28,222 bases of DNA. It comes from a virus. The notes beneath the pieces are model-generated. The model was given only the letters and a program-made list of their open reading frames with translations. It was not told the DNA's origin and searched no databases. The DNA lies in the IMG/VR virus record IMGVR_UViG_3300006928_000052, positions 1 to 28,222 of that record; one strand, 5' to 3'. Position numbers and translations under genes: made by a program. The first letter of the stretch is position 1. Every line of letters starts with the position of its first letter. Shown in pieces: positions 23,401 to 27,829 of the stretch.

Positions 23401-25382
23401 GAGCCAGCACTGGTTATTGTATGCATGCTCTCGCCGGTCAGGTCTATCGCATTGTAGTGAATCTCGACGTATGGTGCGAACTTCACATTGGTGGTCTTCA
23501 GTTGAGGTACATGCAACAATGCCACTCTGCTTTTGGTAGAGGGTCGCAAATGATGTGCTCTTATGGTAGATTCATATTTACCGCCTAGTGATGGAGTAGG
23601 GCCTTTCAGAAGGAATGGAGTATAATCAAACTTGTCTCCACCTATTGCTATCAGTTTACGCTTGCCAGCAGGTGGATTGCTGGTATTCTGAAGGGAGTTA
23701 ATCGCAGATGTCACAGTTGATGTGTTGACTACTTTATTCAGTTCTAACTGGTCGAAGTCTCGATAGATGTCTATCTTACTGTTGACTGCTATCTGCTGGT
23801 CTACACCATCTTGCATTTCATCATAAACCAAATCAATAAGTTCTGCTCTACCATTTCCTCTCTGATGCACAATCTCATCGGATGCTTTGGGTAATATGGT
23901 TAGGAACGAATGGCCATCTACGTGATTGAGAGCATGTCTACCGCTATGTCCTATCTTCCATCCGTCATTGTCCTCAAGAGGCCAAGTCACTGCAAAGGGG
24001 TTCTTGGTGTCGACGTCTGTGGTTGACATTCTAGAAGAGAATACGAAACCGTGATTGTCAAAACCGCTTTCGTCTATGACCATCTGCCCTGTTCTATCTA
24101 TGATTTGAGTATTGTAATGAGGCGGTTGGTATACCTTCCCTGACCTGTTATCTATGAGTAGGTCTGCACCTATGACAACGAAGTAATCGTCTGAATCGGT
24201 AGTTCTAGTCTTGTTTATGACACCGACTAGTCCACTGTTGGTATCTACGGTATGGTCTAGGTGTATGCTGGATACGGTAAGTATACCAGTAGCGACATCG
24301 ATTGAATGTAATCTTACTCTCTCAGGTGGAGTGGTATTGGGCTTCTTGGTCTTCCTGTCTATACTTCCGGGATTTATTAATAGGTTGTAAGGCAAATGAG
24401 CCACAGTTCTATTGACGTTTGTACCAGTCGATGCATCGTATATTTCGTAAGAGCCTGAACTGTAAGGAGATACAGCGAAGTCAATCGTACCTGTGGTAAC
24501 TGTGTTCCCAGTAAGTTTCTTTGCTAACTCCTTAGCATCTGCCGTAGTGAGAGTCATGGTACTGAGTGTATTGGTATCATAACCACCAGTCAGAGTAGTG
24601 AAGGTATACTCCTTTTCTACGGGTGCTATTGGTTCTTCGAATCTGTATAGCAGGATGGTGTCGTCACCTGCTAGTGGACAGTTGTTGTTCGTGAGGGTAT
24701 TCTTGAAACCAGCAGCAATGTGTACAGCCTCCATCACTCCACGGAACTCACCGCCTTTGCCTCCAATGTAGGTGTTGGAATTAGATTGAACTAACCCCAG
24801 CGTAGAGTTAAGAGTCTTTTTGGCTACCAAGGCGGCGTTGATATAGAGTTCTATGGATTTAGACCGAACTGTGGCAACTACGTGAAGCAATTCCCTGTGA
24901 TTCCTATTTAGGTCTGTCGCAAGTCCGTAGTTGGTAGTATCGAATCGATTATAGGAATCGTGAATCCCACCAAAGGTAGAGCGGGGGAAGACAGTACCAT
25001 CGTACCTATTACCACCGGTTACATCTACTGCGCTGGATATCTCATGAGTCTGCCTGTTTCCGTTGTCATTCAATGTGACTCTGAATGTTGCTGGGCCGGG
25101 AGTATCTATACTGCCTACTGATAGTTTGAACTGCCCAGCCTTTTCTATTATCGTACCACCACAATCGGGCATTATCCAAGCCTCAAAGGTTAAGAAGGGA
25201 TAATTAGCACTCATTACGCTTGCAGATGGGTCTGAGTTCTTGTCACTGAGCATTTGACTAACATCACTACCACCCTCGACGTTCTTCTTGCCGACAGCCT
25301 TGAACGCACCTTCGGGAATGAGAATGCTGTCGCTCACCCCATCGAAGAAGAATGCGTGGTTAGTGTTGCCTATTGCCGTCAT
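8436..25382 (-). CDS. Giant tail-tip/adhesin-like structural protein, 5,648 aa
   Basis: One uninterrupted frame of 16,947 nt. The N-terminus (residues about 8-250) is a LamG-like lectin fold: HAFFFDGVSDSILIPEG, FLTFEAWIMP, IELYINAALVAKK and NTYIGGKGGEFRGVMEAV. Two copies of a small beta module with GTIFTATGxGSGxGTA lie at about 657-708 and 2704-2762. A module with SLFVGMKVSGTDIPNNAI and DTTFELS lies at about 2863-2926. ELATVVGAAINAFPGAGAL and EVIAAAMAAAINAGNEI recall short helices seen in phage structural proteins. A Trp/Arg-rich segment with two DWWG motifs lies near 5100-5125. HxH motifs recur throughout. No signal peptide, clear transmembrane helix or catalytic motif was seen, and Cys is rare. 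Most of the length is unrecognised, rich in Gly, Asn, Ser, Thr, His, Tyr and Trp, which fits a large beta-rich extracellular fold. The ATG at 25382 is four bases after the preceding stop and has no obvious ribosome site, but the LamG fold begins just after it, so the start holds. Position between tail-tip and hub-like genes suggests a giant tip or fibre adhesin. Confidence 0.85.
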   Translation of the reverse strand: MTAIGNTNHAFFFDGVSDSILIPEGAFKAVGKKNVEGGSDVSQMLSDKNSDPSASVMSANYPFLTFEAWIMPDCGGTIIEKAGQFKLSVGSIDTPGPATFRVTLNDNGNRQTHEISSAVDVTGGNRYDGTVFPRSTFGGIHDSYNRFDTTNYGLATDLNRNHRELLHVVATVRSKSIELYINAALVAKKTLNSTLGLVQSNSNTYIGGKGGEFRGVMEAVHIAAGFKNTLTNNNCPLAGDDTILLYRFEEPIAPVEKEYTFTTLTGGYDTNTLSTMTLTTADAKELAKKLTGNTVTTGTIDFAVSPYSSGSYEIYDASTGTNVNRTVAHLPYNLLINPGSIDRKTKKPNTTPPERVRLHSIDVATGILTVSSIHLDHTVDTNSGLVGVINKTRTTDSDDYFVVIGADLLIDNRSGKVYQPPHYNTQIIDRTGQMVIDESGFDNHGFVFSSRMSTTDVDTKNPFAVTWPLEDNDGWKIGHSGRHALNHVDGHSFLTILPKASDEIVHQRGNGRAELIDLVYDEMQDGVDQQIAVNSKIDIYRDFDQLELNKVVNTSTVTSAINSLQNTSNPPAGKRKLIAIGGDKFDYTPFLLKGPTPSLGGKYESTIRAHHLRPSTKSRVALLHVPQLKTTNVKFAPYVEIHYNAIDLTGESMHTITSAGSFVSGKQYVIVSAGNTSFTGIGAADNNVGTIFTATGTGSGSGTARRYQPLLMVEKTVPASDAATGGGSYVYDAIVNSLASGKTLYSAGGVIEAFTGDQILATPHSMIGDNSEGYEADVSLDDSLVPANYTPRAISTSFNTTPKVISESSSTTGTHESVFNRLTIDKIIAATELADKVDYERLEPEIVASSPSAGQFDTGLPQVSSHVHEVFDIIDNFEVLSSISNIKIIIQPSDRRRTNQLSSLKSNLENTAPVNLMTPMYLLSRARVRAVKESEGENASLTTIECIGLAESAITRSVGLTGSGSPDSHIVKEIEPNAPVVTVTLGGPGQGAKDTAPMSQISRLAHESYSTRRAYAITATRMDIDFNAGSAVLYIEPLNNKSTSLSSWGTYGFPKVGRIYLADGTSAKYTSKTGSTFTFASAALGSGDFVGSRGREFISVNSLLNAAGYMKGSTTGTNVTVYGNFTIYSEPDFGNNTNLENGTTINDRMHQSLNDVSHDYQLGTQYASTRALAEIPVFSKQFFHNNVGPDNAFKIHIDATHTAHTFNPSPVGRRMKDVHPADREAQSAYSYAISQNKHVKSAILESWDDTNFRLTVSDPKIFPSATTHSGSALIAGVSQHRYRRVFTAEGEWAWYNNDPHTSGYIQLVNVDYNISENFVSSLKEGISLFVGGPVVENATPMASDDLTPSSDFESRNEFYHDAASVKTQGGNVDYGLRQYVSAVEFKAGPESNPHAARVETGRARGIVQAQTIESIGINSIEKAIIVTLNEEDFKKFPDLGYDTLAAAPTDEGQLLYVVEHDDNGTIYKYQYHGHLKNIETDTNIPKTSIVLTYYDSASYPNSLDKKEIYLARKSRKALQDVLTAGLINPIHNQGNSSAYSSALYDELFGSTYKIGTTTTVTGSAITITTAAGKSLNDLHGGNLKKGDYIYFYTSGGAHGGTFYPIGTVSDVATVNTSGEQVVTVTGRTNQTPSAGTYDVRISTGDYIDKDAILNATWLNPYAPGGLRNGDTVWANMSYNNPHAVEGLFAKSRGVYDESQVWQEFNGGASQVNNSPRDSIALENFLIGNTCLETARNYVQHINRTIEENYLALGLTISQAPTIAYIDPYLSNEDHARVLLYDVKNDREFVAFQDIHMQVQSSPQATQLGWPKEVVEEDEDTSNPLHSINAKYNGAGPSPWTTQIDVANGFPSQNPYIRSTQQSKFIESAYAHDLANRHTSDLIDSTTIASLSPALPTDGRVIAGSRLWGKAHGHHVHTGFSYGGIVDGYKSGNSITPRTKDEAVLYRKADKLHSLSRIQNTEADFFIGKLIDWRAKAGATTHTMRDPSTFFDTPDGTRVIPAFLCLRGIRSDTLDLSSHEFGNVNKRPQWTNMDFIRRLTVDMGEVAQRDGVTNVQNAAEEVVRLINQHAALNARTAGGSAHDPSPFWHVDDNNKGTHMGYVRAHIGREVEDLNGDRGFTIVIHSTVPGASGRNFCAWLDNSKGQTTYQPQFLIGHGGRWRNFWALPEESEGENMHPAPMPLNKHGRPFAPVTTLQQYISTQSTGEDVNSVADFDDTNLLRATSETLGGSSRNTASLESLDVKGSTSSLVKGLRTGTRAMSRINFGGLVAAGIPGWSPIAGTYGMGKQNETAQSHRYGTPNLSAYSSHIPSSQASSDSIGTEPIYGFRFKNNIGAESGIRLIYRKMGDSIGNDNTILPNTIEDEVCIFFDDRSVSDGGFTIGAHMHGSGDATGRSTITVGTAHGWFGNEWRSVPSPSVAMVMNVSYSSSNSALTITDVDGYNSDTDKGLSYLGFPKENGVFQASVHTGDVGKVYSYSKRVDNVFYGVTPSISSGNDYLISPSINWTCILTDEVIAAAMAAAINAGNEINSDKGLTFDCTNMYATDGRTFAEWGIKPESIKIRAFSTNSNVRPLSMDYSATLQRDLGIQASHLEFGELENAYEPTGTEDWNFGINSYSVADADIDAGESIDCGYIPYNLLEIRTKARGPHANTATPILVDSQNIPVNTRTWMENLKGMRFTRSYGDHILPKIDNPMGKYSIFPSVDAGSFSIGTQYQIINQKSYAVSQGTPYTDFTAIGATDNHAGTIFTATGVGSGPGTAREYQWTDRRFLTSNKSQDGVFIPAQSGTAHVNSAHISVGEKKKIFFRNDVFATVSRYVTSTVSSDASLLIWDDKSQSDNWPEIPFVSSMLTWSETTDIFTDATCDYNNDPTITMDSTSSLFVGMKVSGTDIPNNAIINSITNDTTFELSHSTTGGSKTNQTLTFTGSTTGVLKPIPLDSVIFSLFADSKRAREFAGLRSLGSVMSEPIVYFRGGKSGDDHSVPLFFGGGFSGVVLDVNDGTQNDYSSFYTHPYANGPMGVAGLQNASEISSSHAILDANAMFAFFPGTALCNQHRGSITPPAFNKDNVLSPDLDKGVTKYSNPAGNNDLTHDLIKAKPVPLVLRFAHQTARYEDHVDGVDIDNKTTYLIFGPGQAFPFTKEVSTTGSTLFGSTVGSNTLEPYPGRVVTVGNHWASPPPPMDTALYHTPPSNSNYAARAGFHWKAMVNWESPAGYANKVILAQRPAHGRHYGQQFNDDTPTNASNLSLMFPRSHTPTIGFGIAMAADTVFHMDGGFHPGGHWMDNQITFNPPHPNKATRIKGAVNQSGGGGPHWEAAKQVHPTAFRASGVMTGRILDYISGVASGGQGGNETDNVSVTDAKMEYIVVDGTRCQNGEELATVVGAAINAFPGAGALKAMGGSHMPSMGNSMQQDRYSWVNLGAVATYDVSDTAGYHIMSGTGSPAFTQAQLEQTPASGWLRLYKDDGGSDYAWVPYHSREVLKDSSNWKVKFYMAPNRLKGYSKAENSATFTANSFPTINNTYDIYVWTKAGTMRFNNENATTRDHMCQVHFSGIADAIDRTRPIGSVGWHGERYSYLNSLKITTSVTKNSSTTNTTGYAAGLGAYHPMLAFSPYGTAGTVVGLHSHVPVVTSMFGSPESTPSIDGIGNNLGTHMKKANFYSQYNHTAPSKGGWSSYTYNFKDTDETGNANQWADPSNYAGTLPEELTRPQGLYSHAFIVVSYNAESTLICKRDNDGIEGTGDWLHIHGQSSNPIHYAGTTRWDERIHGEDRFIAPANAGPNVEALILDTTALPSGTLTNTNWADTTFTHTPGTGSYFHSAVTGSDGSEKDRKLKNAVPGLNKIGDLLFDLDHSVGSVLLESNDAERNTSADKHSVVHSASYPTPYWLGDVNGFQMYEDSAVKNFSVENIVWKRMDGGNLSLPTSNARGLGAVPWTTRIASGTAYTTGEKLLGNVRFTFETTNGAMLPVLQAQELSHPDLMRKHPYKVNNVLMIPNEEVQFRAITVVDDAGEKHNIEGGSPLGTVIRGFRGTENRAIKGRAPALANSGNTPNLKVMLPNPDSIPGNIVVRSGFDPLQAYQNETIGSGGMHHPDLGSSYTSHLFNNSVAGPRMSPTYEDHNWERIDPVTFDSQIGAWNNNNPLDTSYELHDRTLFFHVTKMGHSHTHRYPTVYTHASGVRNYNGKVTSWDATNSNLKMTVGLYQNPVFDNNISVSAGNEILNYSGFGTKEVSDNRRFIRMYDTVTEEGVVMSYTSTGTSGVEQNWFKGVTGDIELADFLSKYFTLNTTSGEYEPDATVKVVPSYYVPAGSTRFFAARRMRDHAEVSGNSPDMAETLYFNGDSVAYNAYSRPKLTPMPFPRMGHHFVTPTMPMLPGHWAHPAYQSLYKRHLLDYGIRTGFKDTAFFDNLKTQTNKKTNITNLADNINPLEPEINFSAINAAPSGPSDIHGGAFSLMFETGVRYDGYGILASSGTNAGDINKLGGHSVVLEAAGNYTLGRHFPDPVEVGAYQIVIQPNVFDNQLVGYHNHGKLTSQQINTVVAIKEDATKGGLTLVLAKEVGADVRGCEVFVNEVMLDINPDPGSQFTNIPLLMSYNPLGVQLTESPSFTRRGFPYSAMFSPATPGYTLNIPWWSILHKEDPSGNSGAFLKMSQYTPHDYYHICRNTFGSIGKQLTINGYTSAYIDIYSGNMQSISLVPKTTVISFDSSSGRIQIDNSNLFPLKNYYSEVIEYTAKNGNKYSKALVNRSGSNFDINKGDYIQVAGGSDVFWTNLFDGAVLRLSSAFNNIPTGTIITDKRRSIFANILDDVILGNRDTNSGYVPDAFLCMWHHNLGRPNTYFSDSRTTFGGNAIDKKAYNSLPEHFETIHYHDFSYAISNGPFDFLIKTPSISLKDGTAVAGDSTHDAGGTNIMLAGYWPCGSRGGAQASDLGYYSMVGTTWNAHDTSQRANFSSATQHKFVDSDDDGSYAISAGITTTTADATERRAYGHRFGVLQATNRPRYGLSPARMMYENTANVEGKNTTDADSGPLVQMESTDWEWGGNGTSSSTFPTTYVGVMERQTNFAGMLGHDKQETQVRYSDGRRMTRPFGTPVRTIRNPSAVRRDWWGDVNGLGITSLSVASQHYLVDWWGNERGEDVRRAPVRGFGIRPAWDAGDAYEYDRRNNRSPYRRIWNDAKPIFNLKGLVNFSNGNVSITTGYNIPRFGGTDNDENLNSTDNDLVDVFAPTHSLRVGDMGSGRGIRYPTMLNEDVLTGLSDPISKTGIVLSHNTAEPLFGDGLLRPRDDLLQNDEVKRGISARLGIDDKGLIKLDAVVSDRVEKIVGDTPHKSAISRSSPRIGLDAEVSEDIEQSHVVINTEAHSLHTDRNVGQRVTLLGASNLLSGASTLSDANYTNISFARQSGGSSLNSAHKFSHTNIFRPYGGSYMLESFNYAGYFDDTGWGLSNLTGSTNTSNPYQDSTFTSNTVRNNESDSLVRFLLRPIRLLDAKHVEVFRPHDSLHSSSPQYAQNYLRATSGGKYGVFTYETPGGRADIDNLPTGRSIPDSNGPYIPIFSNWDAALQVPGGKGPKLPGTEAAGYDSNSLLSTITTATITNNTLQHHRSDAPRRRQAIDTDTVSMRMDYRVKPRFSQALHGKGHKGDINFNTSDHSGDGA
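11161..11460. other. AT-rich patch inside the giant gene
   Basis: By hand count this 300-base stretch is about 30 % G+C (89 of 300), while for example 10321-10380 in the same gene is about 55 %. It codes for residues about 4642-4741, a Tyr/Ile/Lys/Asn-rich segment. The frame stays open throughout, so it is part of the gene and not an insertion that breaks it. The likely reading is a domain gained by recombination from a source with different composition. Confidence 0.7.
16607..16795 (-). other. VGMxVSGxxIP-type beta module of the giant protein
   Basis: Residues about 2863-2926 read TITMDSTSSLFVGMKVSGTD, then IPNNAIINSITNDTTFELS and TNQTLTFTG. This matches a module I recognise from phage and uncultured marine virus structural proteins (GMxVSGxGIPxxTxIxSI...FxLS). 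It lies about 100 residues after the second GTIFTATG module. Confidence 0.65.
17097..17273 (-). repeat. Second GTIFTATG-type beta module of the giant protein
   Basis: Residues about 2704-2762 contain AGSFSIGTQYQIINQKSY, FTAIGATDNHAGTIFTATG and SGPGTAREYQ. They line up with the first copy except for an insertion of about five to seven residues in the middle. The surrounding DNA is AT-rich compared with most of the gene, so the module may have been swapped in separately. Confidence 0.75.
23262..23414 (-). repeat. First GTIFTATG-type beta module of the giant protein
   Basis: Residues about 657-708 contain AGSFVSGKQYVIVSAG, FTGIGAADNNVGTIFTATG and SGSGTARRYQ. The same module recurs about 2,000 residues later (DNA 17097-17273). 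I know this pattern (YxIxxxGxTxFTxIGAxxNxxGTxFTATGxGSGTGTA) as a common module of marine phage structural proteins. It is probably a small beta fold that stacks in fibres. Confidence 0.75.
24633..25361 (-). other. LamG / concanavalin A-like domain coding segment of the giant protein
   Basis: Residues about 8-250 of the giant protein show the usual landmarks of a LamG_3-type sandwich. An aromatic FDG(V)xD opening comes first, then a TFEAWI strand, an LLHVVATVRSKSIELYINA strand pair (where the family has HVAxTxDGxxxxxYxNG), an IGG turn, an EAVHIA strand and a closing LLYRFEE. Such domains bind sugars or act as docking folds in phage tail proteins. No ligand residues can be assigned by eye. Confidence 0.75.
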
Positions 25383-25386
25383 GATA

Positions 25387-26646
25387 TCACAGGATGTTGT
25401 CTATTGGTGCGAATATGATGTTGAAGTTATACGCAGTCTCTCCTGCATCGTATGTGATATCAAGTTTCTGAATAGAGCCTTGGATTCCAGTTCTGTCTTC
25501 ACTGGCGTGTGAGAACTTCGTTCCTGCTGGCCGTGCTCCCTCCGAGCCTTTATTGGAAGAGGAGTGACCCAATCCAGTGGGCATGAAGAAGTTCATAGCG
25601 CTGTACTGAGTGCCATCTTCGGCTTTGAGCATGGAATTATAAGGTATCTGAAGACCGATGATGTAGTCTTCTTTGTTGCGAGCAAGTACAGCATTAGTCA
25701 GAAACCCTCCTGCTGCACCAGCACCAGCAGCAAAGGCAGTGCCGCCAGTAGCAGCACCAGTAACGGCAGCACCAACACCAGCACCCGCTGCGATAGGTGC
25801 AGCAACTATCAACCCGGCTATACCGAGAGCGGCTGCTGCACCTGCTTGCACGGCTCTTCCCGCTTGCGTCTTGCTGTTGTTCACGATGCCGTATAGGTCT
25901 TGCACCTTGTCACCTGCTGACTTCTTGGTCTCGTTAGCACCACCACCGAAAGTTTGAGTTTGGGGAATTTCGAATCGTGCTGCGTTGCCTCCGTATCGAC
26001 TAAATCTAATAGTTGTCCCATTGGGAGCAGTACCCTTCACCACATGCTGTATTTTGACTGCGCAGTTTTGAACTGCGTCAGCGTTATTAGTGCCCGCATT
26101 ACGGTTTAGACCGGATACTGATGTTGCAGTGAAGTATGACGATAACTCACCAGTGATGTATGCTGCTACTGCTGTCGCTAGGTCTACTGCGAAGTTACCA
26201 CTAGAGTCTATCTGAATCTTGCTTGGATTGAGAGATGAGTTGTATAGCGCCTTCACTCCTCCTGCGAGGCCGCTACCTGCTACAAACAGAATGCTCCTTT
26301 CATTACCATTGAAGTCCTTTAGTATCATGGCTGGAGTCTCTGCCTCAAGCAAGTAGTCTATGTTTTCTTTTGTCGCCCAAGTATCGGAGAGTCCATGTTG
26401 CGAGCCAAAATTGACAGTCATAGATGCTGCCTCTGAGCCTTTTGCTATTTGGTCATCTACAATTATTCCTTGTATGTTTATCATTGCGGAGTTAACGTTG
26501 AGGTCGAATCCGACTCTCCTGCTGCCTGAGAAGGGCAATGCAGAGCCTCCTACCTTCCTGCTGGTGGTGAGCACCATGCTGGTGGCATCTAGTTCGATGA
26601 CATCATGGCTCTCTTGTACGAGTCTTATCGGTGTACCTACTGGCAT
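25387..26646 (-). CDS. Tail-tip / distal tail-like protein with Ala/Gly hydrophobic insert, 419 aa
   Basis: Residues 1-230 are a beta-rich domain (IRLVQESHDVIELDATSMVL, VGFDLNVNSAMINIQGIIVD). Its start resembles the first domain of distal tail or baseplate adaptor proteins that follow the tape measure, but I cannot name the family firmly. Residues 262-320 are an uninterrupted Ala/Gly-rich hydrophobic stretch with glycine-zipper spacing (AAALGIAGLIVAAPIAAGAG and onwards), flanked by charged residues. Residues 325-419 return to a polar, beta-rich fold ending GIQGSIQKLDITYDAGETAY. The ATG at 26646 overlaps the tape measure stop by one base (TGATG) and AGGAG lies nine bases before it. The giant gene follows after four bases. 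Likely role: connects tail tube to tip. The hydrophobic stretch could enter a membrane on infection, which is inference. Confidence 0.78.
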   Translation of the reverse strand: MPVGTPIRLVQESHDVIELDATSMVLTTSRKVGGSALPFSGSRRVGFDLNVNSAMINIQGIIVDDQIAKGSEAASMTVNFGSQHGLSDTWATKENIDYLLEAETPAMILKDFNGNERSILFVAGSGLAGGVKALYNSSLNPSKIQIDSSGNFAVDLATAVAAYITGELSSYFTATSVSGLNRNAGTNNADAVQNCAVKIQHVVKGTAPNGTTIRFSRYGGNAARFEIPQTQTFGGGANETKKSAGDKVQDLYGIVNNSKTQAGRAVQAGAAAALGIAGLIVAAPIAAGAGVGAAVTGAATGGTAFAAGAGAAGGFLTNAVLARNKEDYIIGLQIPYNSMLKAEDGTQYSAMNFFMPTGLGHSSSNKGSEGARPAGTKFSHASEDRTGIQGSIQKLDITYDAGETAYNFNIIFAPIDNIL

Positions 26647-27548
26647 CAGAGCACGCTCCTATTACTTCCCAATGACCCTTTTACTTGGTCTTCAATCATA
26701 TTGCCTATCTCTCTAGCGTATGCTCTCTTGTCGCTCTTGTCAGTCATACCAGCAAGACTCAATGTCATATTCACTGAGGTGTTCATTCCTCCGTTTATCG
26801 CCGCCCCAATTGTTGTAGCGGTATTTTGCCTTGCGTCTTGTATAGCAGATGCAGTACCCTTGACTTTGGATTTGGCCTTTCCTAATACTCCACCTATCTT
26901 GTTTATTATTTTCTTGATTGGTGCGAATGCTTTCTTTATTATACCGAATGCTGTTGTAAATATCTTTGAGATGAAGTTGCCGACTGGTGCGAATGCTTTC
27001 TTTATGAAGCCGACTACCTTACTAACTGTTGATTTTGCTGTCTTGAAGATTCCCTTTATCGCTTTCTCGCCTATGTTGATGCCAAACTTCAGTATCTTTC
27101 CGGGTATCCCCATTAGAGTCTTTATGAGAGGTATGAGATTGCTTTTGATGGTACTCTCGATTGTCTTGAAAGCCCCTTTGAAATCACCTGTGAATATCTG
27201 TATGATTGCTTTTAGAGTATCTTTGAAGATTTTGAATATCGGGATGACTATATCCGTGAATGCCGTTTTCGCTATGCCGAAGGCACCGAGGAATATATTT
27301 CCGATGAACTTGCCTACTCGTATAGCAGCATCTACTAAAGGTTCTAACATAGGCCATATATTCTCTTTGGCCCACTCTGTAAACTTACCAAAAACCTCTA
27401 TCGCTTTGGTAGCAGCGGACGCCATTGCACCAGCCAATGCGCTTCCTGCCGTGGCTGCTATACCGCCTAGACTACTCATGAGGCCGCCTACTGCGCCTAG
27501 GGATGACGTGAGTGTCGCCATGCTGGTGAGTAATGCGCCTATTGCCAT
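26646..27548 (-). CDS. Short tape measure protein, 300 aa
   Basis: The composition is that of a tape measure: Ala/Gly/Ser-rich start, long Ile/Phe/Lys-rich amphipathic helices (residues 50-225) with no Cys, then a C-terminal tail (NTSVNMTLSLAGMTDKSDKR, YAREIGNMIEDQV). The tail matches the usual tape measure ending of the form xVxxTxxVxGxTDxxDKRxxAxEI. Two imperfect 22-residue repeats start at 181 and 203 (FIKKAFAPVGNFISKIF and IIKKAFAPIKKIINKIG). The protein acts inside the tail tube as length ruler. At the common scale of about 1.5 angstrom per residue, 300 residues predict a tail near 45 nm, short for a long-tailed virus. The ATG at 27548 overlaps the preceding stop by one base and is preceded by GGAGGA at six bases. 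Its place right after the chaperone pair supports the call. Confidence 0.85.
   Translation of the reverse strand: MAIGALLTSMATLTSSLGAVGGLMSSLGGIAATAGSALAGAMASAATKAIEVFGKFTEWAKENIWPMLEPLVDAAIRVGKFIGNIFLGAFGIAKTAFTDIVIPIFKIFKDTLKAIIQIFTGDFKGAFKTIESTIKSNLIPLIKTLMGIPGKILKFGINIGEKAIKGIFKTAKSTVSKVVGFIKKAFAPVGNFISKIFTTAFGIIKKAFAPIKKIINKIGGVLGKAKSKVKGTASAIQDARQNTATTIGAAINGGMNTSVNMTLSLAGMTDKSDKRAYAREIGNMIEDQVKGSLGSNRSVL
26916..27005 (-). repeat. Two 24-base near-identical copies in the tape measure gene
   Basis: The 24-base stretches at 26916-26939 and 26982-27005 differ at one position and are 66 bases apart, giving an in-frame 22-residue repeat (xIKKAFAP...). Twenty-two residues is two 11-residue helical periods, a usual tape measure spacing. 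Tail length evolves by gain or loss of such units. Confidence 0.8.
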
Positions 27549-27829
27549 CAGAAGTCCTCCATCTCAAGGAACGTGTAGTCGAAGTCAACAGTGTCGTTAC
27601 TCTCTGAGTTGTTTCTCAGACGCTCCTTCTTCTCTTCCTCTTCTCGCTCTTGCTCTACCGCCATAGCCCATGCGAGAGACTGCTTGAACATGGACTCTTC
27701 CATCATATACACCTCTCGTAAGGATATACCGTAGTGTTTCGCTACGGTGTAGGCGAACAGTTGAAGTTGAAATCCTAAATCGTCTGCTGTTTCTATATGC
27801 TTCTTCTTTAGGAAATCATTTATCTTCAA
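27548..27829 (-). CDS. Tail assembly chaperone, -1 frame extension (T part of GT-type protein)
   Basis: A 93-codon frame reads from a TTG at 27829 with no clear ribosome site. The first ATG in frame is about 42 codons in. It is better read as the second half of the preceding chaperone, reached by a -1 frameshift at 27844-27850. The joined product would be 115 residues of the first ORF, then YESEQ, then these 93 codons (213 aa). The protein is largely helical (KINDFLKKKHIETADDLGFQ), with a strongly charged stretch EQEREEEEKKERLRNN and an acidic, aromatic end. In lambda-type phages the G and GT proteins bind the tape measure and recruit tail tube subunits, and the T part makes the tube contact. 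The location directly before the tape measure gene fits. The start overlaps the first ORF's stop by three bases. Confidence 0.82.
   Translation of the reverse strand: MKINDFLKKKHIETADDLGFQLQLFAYTVAKHYGISLREVYMMEESMFKQSLAWAMAVEQEREEEEKKERLRNNSESNDTVDFDYTFLEMEDF

Noticed and set aside
9000-25000. Enzyme domain (protease, lysozyme or depolymerase) inside the giant protein
   Set aside because: I looked for clear catalytic motifs and found none that can be supported. His-rich spots such as HGHHVH do not match a known zinc protease pattern.
26605-27666. Long plus-strand open frame (353 codons) opposite the tape measure gene
   Set aside because: It is the antisense of the tape measure and its neighbours. 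Its hydrophobic composition is a by-product of the Ile/Lys/Phe-rich helices on the other strand, it has no good ribosome site, and it would lie alone against a fully minus-strand block.
27548-27829. Independent gene starting at TTG 27829
   Set aside because: No ribosome site precedes the TTG, the start lies inside the stem of a strong RNA structure, and the frame joins the upstream ORF through an in-frame slippery heptamer. Frameshift expression explains it better, though a minor internal start cannot be excluded.
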